DNA of 64,000 nucleotides, taken from Rhodoferax potami (GTDB lineage: Bacteria > Pseudomonadota > Gammaproteobacteria > Burkholderiales > Burkholderiaceae_C). The DNA lies in assembly GCF_032193805.1 (NCBI RefSeq), contig NZ_JAVBIK010000001.1, forward strand, positions 62,001-126,000. Direction: 5' to 3'. Position numbers and translations under genes: made by a program. Of the stretch, positions 60,433 through 64,000 are shown in pieces. The stretch's first letter is position 1. Each line of letters begins with the position of its first letter. Under the pieces are notes generated by a model. It ran no database searches and was not told the origin of the DNA. It saw only the letters and a program-made list of their open reading frames with translations.

Positions 60433-62880
60433 TTATCTTTGCGCATTAGTCCAGCCAATCATTGCTGCAACAGCTGCATTGGTGGTGTAAGGACTTTGAA
60501 ACCCGTTATCCGATAACGTGAACTCTAACCATCGAACCAATAATTCTCGAACCGATTCCGCCAGATCCCAAGAGGCCGGAGCATCGGGTACAGCCTCGAC
60601 AGCACGTTGGCCCGCGCACACAATTAACTCGGACATCTGAGGATTGCCATACACAGTCGCCAAAATCGGCCGCTGCATCCAAAGATACTCGTACAGTTTG
60701 GACGGAATGTACTCGGCACAAATAGGCTCTGTACCATGCAATAACAGCAATACATCCGTATTGCGCATGCGGCGCAAAATTTGCTCCCGCCCAGAGAGAC
60801 CAGTGACCGGGTCGGCCTCGATCCGCCCAAGGTGTCGCACGATATCTCTGATCGGCGATTTGTGTAGGGCCGCTTCAGACACCTCATCCAGTGGCCCACC
60901 AGTGAGTTGCAGCTCAATCTGCTCTCTCAACTCGGGGCTCTCGGACACCAAGGTTTCTAACGCGCAGATGATGGGGCTGAGGTTACGGGTCGCAGACAGG
61001 GAGCCGAAATGCCCGATCACCATCTTCGGGCCCGGCACATACGGAGGCATTACTTTGAATGGCGCATCAATCCCCGGCAACATCATCTTGCCGCGCTCAC
61101 CCAATTGGGGGTGACGGCACCTAGCACTTGCCAATGCCTGATCGGTGAACCAGATCGCCACATCCGCGTGGGTGCAAATAATGCGCTCAACCTCAGCTTG
61201 CATCAACTCTTGCTTGCTCACAGGCTCACTGCCCGGCATGACCAATGGATCGTGCACCTCAGCCAGCCAGCGCACGCCCAGCGTTCGCTTTAGGGCGTTA
61301 CCGGCCAAATGGGCTGCAAACGCACCGCCCGTCGAATAAATCAGATCGAACTTCCGGTCACGAGCCAACAGCCAGCCCTTCACATAGGCTGATAGCCACC
61401 AAGACCAAGAGCTCTCCACCGGACGTAGAACCTTTTCGACCAACATGAAAGGCAACAAAGGCAGCGAGAGCAGCAACATCACCAGCCGGTACATCAGCGG
61501 AGAACCTAGATGCTTGCGTAAGACGTGACGCAACTCAAAGCGAATTCCTGCCGGCCCTGCTGGCCAGAGTTGGTAATGCTCGTAGTGACGATCACGGCTA
61601 CCCGACACACCGCTTAGCACCACCAGCTCTATGCCTGCAGCCTCTAGGTGCGGTAACTTATCAGTAATCGTTTGACTTGCAGCACGACCGTCCATATTGA
61701 AGGCATGGGAGAGCACCAACCAGCGCTGGCGGTACCGACGCGTCACACCGGCAAAAAGCGTGCGGTAGCGCCGCCCGGCCTCGGTCCAAGAGTTTGCAGT
61801 AGCGAAGTTCACCCCACAAGTAGCCAGTGCAGTGGCCTTCTCTCTATCACCCAAAAGAGCCTGTATCTTTGAAGCAAGGTCTATGGCATCGGTCGGTGTT
61901 GACAGCAAGATGGCGTTCAAACCCTGCGTCAAATCCTTGGCGATTCCGCTGAATGGTGCGTCGCTCACCACCACCGGCAAACCATGCGCCATAGCCTCCA
62001 ACACGACCATGCCGTAAGAGTCTTCCAAGGTAGGATGCACCAACATGTCCGCAGCGCTATAGGCCACAGACATATCTCTCAAGCTGCCCCTAAAGTGCAC
62101 CCGAGACTGCACGCCCAGCGCTGTGGCTTGTTGCTGATAGTCGCCGGTGCGCTCCGAGCGGCCGATCACCAATAGCTGCACCGTCCTATCAAGCGTAGCC
62201 AACGCATCCAAAAGGGTTTTGAGCCCCTTTTTGCTGAAGTCATTGCCGACAAAAAGGAGCACCGGAACATCATCTGGCAACTCCAAGGCGCGTCGCGCTT
62301 CGGCTTTTACCGCTGCAGTGGCCGGCCCTGGCACTGCATCCACGCCTGGCGTAATGACCTCCAGCATTCCGCGTGAATCAGGAAATGCTCGCTCCACCAC
62401 CTCTTTCAATGTGGTGGAAGCGCAGACCACTTTCTTCTTGTACGCAAATGCAAAGCGCCGCTCTTCCAGCCACAGATAGGCTAGTAAGCGTGGGCTGGTC
62501 ACCACTTTCAACCAGCGCAGAGCCAAGCCAAAGCCTTGTTTCCCGGCAAACAGGGTGTGCTTAACCGGCAACACATGCACAGTCTGCACATTCCCGTGCC
62601 AGGTGTTTTCGTGAGAGTGAACGATATCGAAGCCACTTCGTGTAGCCCGCCAGGTTTTCCAGGCGAAGTAGAGTTGGTTGATCCAGCGGGGGCGCTCCAC
62701 CGGCATGGGCACCTGGTGATAGGTCACGTCGGGGCAATCATGCGAAATGGTCTGCGCAAACACATGCACTTCATGCACTTGCGCGAGTTGCTCTACCACC
62801 GATATGGAGTAACGTTCTGCCCCACCCCCGGTTACCGAGAAATTGCGGCTCAGCACCGCGATACGCAAACGCTCAGTCAC
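60433..62880 (-). CDS. Fused double glycosyltransferase (GT4 plus second GT-B domain)
   Basis: 815 aa, twice a normal GT4 enzyme. Residues 1 to about 385 are a complete GT4 enzyme: SVTGGGAERYS donor-side loop, LFVGNDFSKKGL, and the EDSYGMVVLEAMAHGLPVV E-x7-E motif. Residues about 390-815 are a second GT-B-like unit with an internal hydrophobic stretch (LVMLLLSLPLLPFMLVEKVL, membrane attachment) and EYIPSKLYEYLWMQRPILA in the donor position. It may carry out two successive sugar additions. An ancestral two-gene pair fused by loss of a stop is possible; the frame is clean throughout. Confidence 0.85.
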   Translation of the reverse strand: MTERLRIAVLSRNFSVTGGGAERYSISVVEQLAQVHEVHVFAQTISHDCPDVTYHQVPMPVERPRWINQLYFAWKTWRATRSGFDIVHSHENTWHGNVQTVHVLPVKHTLFAGKQGFGLALRWLKVVTSPRLLAYLWLEERRFAFAYKKKVVCASTTLKEVVERAFPDSRGMLEVITPGVDAVPGPATAAVKAEARRALELPDDVPVLLFVGNDFSKKGLKTLLDALATLDRTVQLLVIGRSERTGDYQQQATALGVQSRVHFRGSLRDMSVAYSAADMLVHPTLEDSYGMVVLEAMAHGLPVVVSDAPFSGIAKDLTQGLNAILLSTPTDAIDLASKIQALLGDREKATALATCGVNFATANSWTEAGRRYRTLFAGVTRRYRQRWLVLSHAFNMDGRAASQTITDKLPHLEAAGIELVVLSGVSGSRDRHYEHYQLWPAGPAGIRFELRHVLRKHLGSPLMYRLVMLLLSLPLLPFMLVEKVLRPVESSWSWWLSAYVKGWLLARDRKFDLIYSTGGAFAAHLAGNALKRTLGVRWLAEVHDPLVMPGSEPVSKQELMQAEVERIICTHADVAIWFTDQALASARCRHPQLGERGKMMLPGIDAPFKVMPPYVPGPKMVIGHFGSLSATRNLSPIICALETLVSESPELREQIELQLTGGPLDEVSEAALHKSPIRDIVRHLGRIEADPVTGLSGREQILRRMRNTDVLLLLHGTEPICAEYIPSKLYEYLWMQRPILATVYGNPQMSELIVCAGQRAVEAVPDAPASWDLAESVRELLVRWLEFTLSDNGFQSPYTTNAAVAAMIGWTNAQR

Positions 62881-62889
62881 AGTCCACCA

Positions 62890-64000
62890 TCACAGCAACA
62901 CAATGTCGTATTGCTCCTGGGCCATGCCTGCTTCGCTCTGCAGCGACACCGGTTTGCCGATGAACTCAGAGAGTCCTGCCAAGTGCTGGCTTTCTTCGTC
63001 CAACAGGAGCTCAATCACCTTGGGCGACGCCACGACCCGGAATTCGCGGGGGGTGAACTGGCGGGCTTCCCTCAAGATTTCACGCAAGATGTCGTAGGCC
63101 ACACTGCGCGGCGTTTTGACGATGCCCTTGCCTTCACAGGTAGGGCAAGGTTCACACAACATGTGAGCTAGGGATTCACGGGTGCGTTTACGTGTCATCT
63201 CGACCAGACCCAACTGCGAGAATCCGCCCGCCATCGTCTTCACCCGATCACGACCCAGCTGCTTGCGGAATTCCGCCAACACGGCATCACGATGATCCTC
63301 GCGCACCATGTCAATGAAGTCGACAATGATGATGCCGCCCAGATTGCGCAGTCGCAGTTGGCGTGCAATCGCTTGAGAAGCCTCGAGGTTGGTTTTGAAG
63401 ATGGTGTCGTCAAAGTTGCGCGCACCGACAAAGCCGCCGGTGTTCACATCCACCGTGGTGAGTGCTTCGGTCTGATCCACGATCAGGTAGCCGCCCGATT
63501 TGAGCTCCACCCGACGCGCCAGTGCTTTGGCGATTTCCTCGTCAATCGAATACAAGTCAAAGATGGGGCGCTCACCCTTGTAGTGCTGCAACTTCTCGGC
63601 TGCTGCGGGCATGAACTCCGCGCCAAAAGTCTTAAGCGCGTCAAACTGTTCGCGGGAATCCACACGAATGGTCTGCGTCGTTTCACCCACCAAGTCACGC
63701 AACACGCGCTGCAACAGGTTCAAATCCTGGTGCAACAAACTTTGCGGCGGCAGACGAAGCGATGCATCCTTGATCCGGGCCCATGCCTTGCGCAGGTAGG
63801 CGATGTCGTCACCCAGCTCTTTGTCAGACGCATCTTCGCCATTGGTGCGCAAGATGAAGCCACCACCTTCTTTACCTGCCAGTGCCTGCATGCGGCTGCG
63901 CAGCTCATCACGCTGGGCCGTGGGAATTTTCTGTGACACGCCAATGTGGTCGTCTTGAGGCAGGAAAACTAGCAGGCGGCCGGCAATACTGATCTGCGTG
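62890..64000 (-). CDS. rng: Ribonuclease G, N-terminus off the window
   Basis: Endonuclease of the RNase E/G family that matures the 16S rRNA 5' end and trims mRNAs. The visible 370 residues hold the catalytic-core Asp motifs TTVDVNTGG and IVDFIDM and the zinc-link CEPCPTCEGKG. The protein ends soon after the core, so it is RNase G rather than E. The frame is open to base 63999; about 120 N-terminal residues with the S1 domain lie beyond. An internal GTG at 63939 is not the start. Confidence 0.93.
   Translation of the reverse strand, partial: TQISIAGRLLVFLPQDDHIGVSQKIPTAQRDELRSRMQALAGKEGGGFILRTNGEDASDKELGDDIAYLRKAWARIKDASLRLPPQSLLHQDLNLLQRVLRDLVGETTQTIRVDSREQFDALKTFGAEFMPAAAEKLQHYKGERPIFDLYSIDEEIAKALARRVELKSGGYLIVDQTEALTTVDVNTGGFVGARNFDDTIFKTNLEASQAIARQLRLRNLGGIIIVDFIDMVREDHRDAVLAEFRKQLGRDRVKTMAGGFSQLGLVEMTRKRTRESLAHMLCEPCPTCEGKGIVKTPRSVAYDILREILREARQFTPREFRVVASPKVIELLLDEESQHLAGLSEFIGKPVSLQSEAGMAQEQYDIVLL

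Overview
The window looks like chromosome of a betaproteobacterium of the order Burkholderiales, most likely family Comamonadaceae (Rhodoferax/Curvibacter-like). This rests on GC-rich coding, the familiar blocks selO-msrB-yciB-bolA-ppiC, dapC-dapD-pilU-dapE-prmB, ligA-zipA-smc and tolB-pal-cpoB-tcdA, and protein sequences typical of that group. No taxonomic search was possible, so the genus is a guess.

Layout. 1-9.9 kb is core housekeeping: a cut-off acyl-CoA ligase, then protein and redox maintenance genes (selO, msrB, yciB, bolA, ppiC), an acyltransferase/MFS pair, an rRNA-modifying U32 enzyme (rlhA), a small membrane protein and a nitroreductase. 9.9-24 kb is the accessory hot spot. An apparent operon of a CheB-CheR-PAS-GGDEF-EAL regulator, a bacteriophytochrome sensor module (bphP) and a heme oxygenase (bphO) has been broken by two insertions of one 2471-bp IS66 element, and a third copy has landed inside the second. 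All three insertions carry perfect 8-bp target duplications, so the ancestral sequence can be rebuilt exactly: the EAL gene once overlapped bphP by 17 bp and bphP overlaps bphO by 10 bp. bphP also has a one-base frameshift in a G6 tract.

24-47.5 kb is core again: purL (with an apparent one-base frameshift), map, glnD, def, ligA, zipA, smc, a lone Hpt protein, the lysine/diaminopimelate genes dapC, dapD and dapE with pilU embedded among them, prmB, an ABC-F protein, a bidirectional terminator and two tandem tRNA-Lys genes. 47.5-51 kb is the envelope block tolB-pal-cpoB-tcdA, without tolQRA beside it.

51-63 kb is a visibly more AT-rich surface-glycan locus: GT2 enzymes, MsbA, a polysaccharide deacetylase, a DUF6492-like protein, an O-antigen ligase/polymerase, a GT10 fucosyltransferase-like enzyme, an HVRRGD-type fucosyltransferase-like protein and a fused double glycosyltransferase. 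It reads as a lipopolysaccharide core/O-glycan assembly and export locus. The window ends inside rng (RNase G).

Two signals cut across the gene list. First, a 60-bp dispersed element with a conserved mini-hairpin occurs seven times, always inside conserved protein genes and always read through in frame. Second, rlhA, map and dapC share a GGGATAAT box exactly 8 nt before ATG with no Shine-Dalgarno sequence, which suggests leaderless transcripts.
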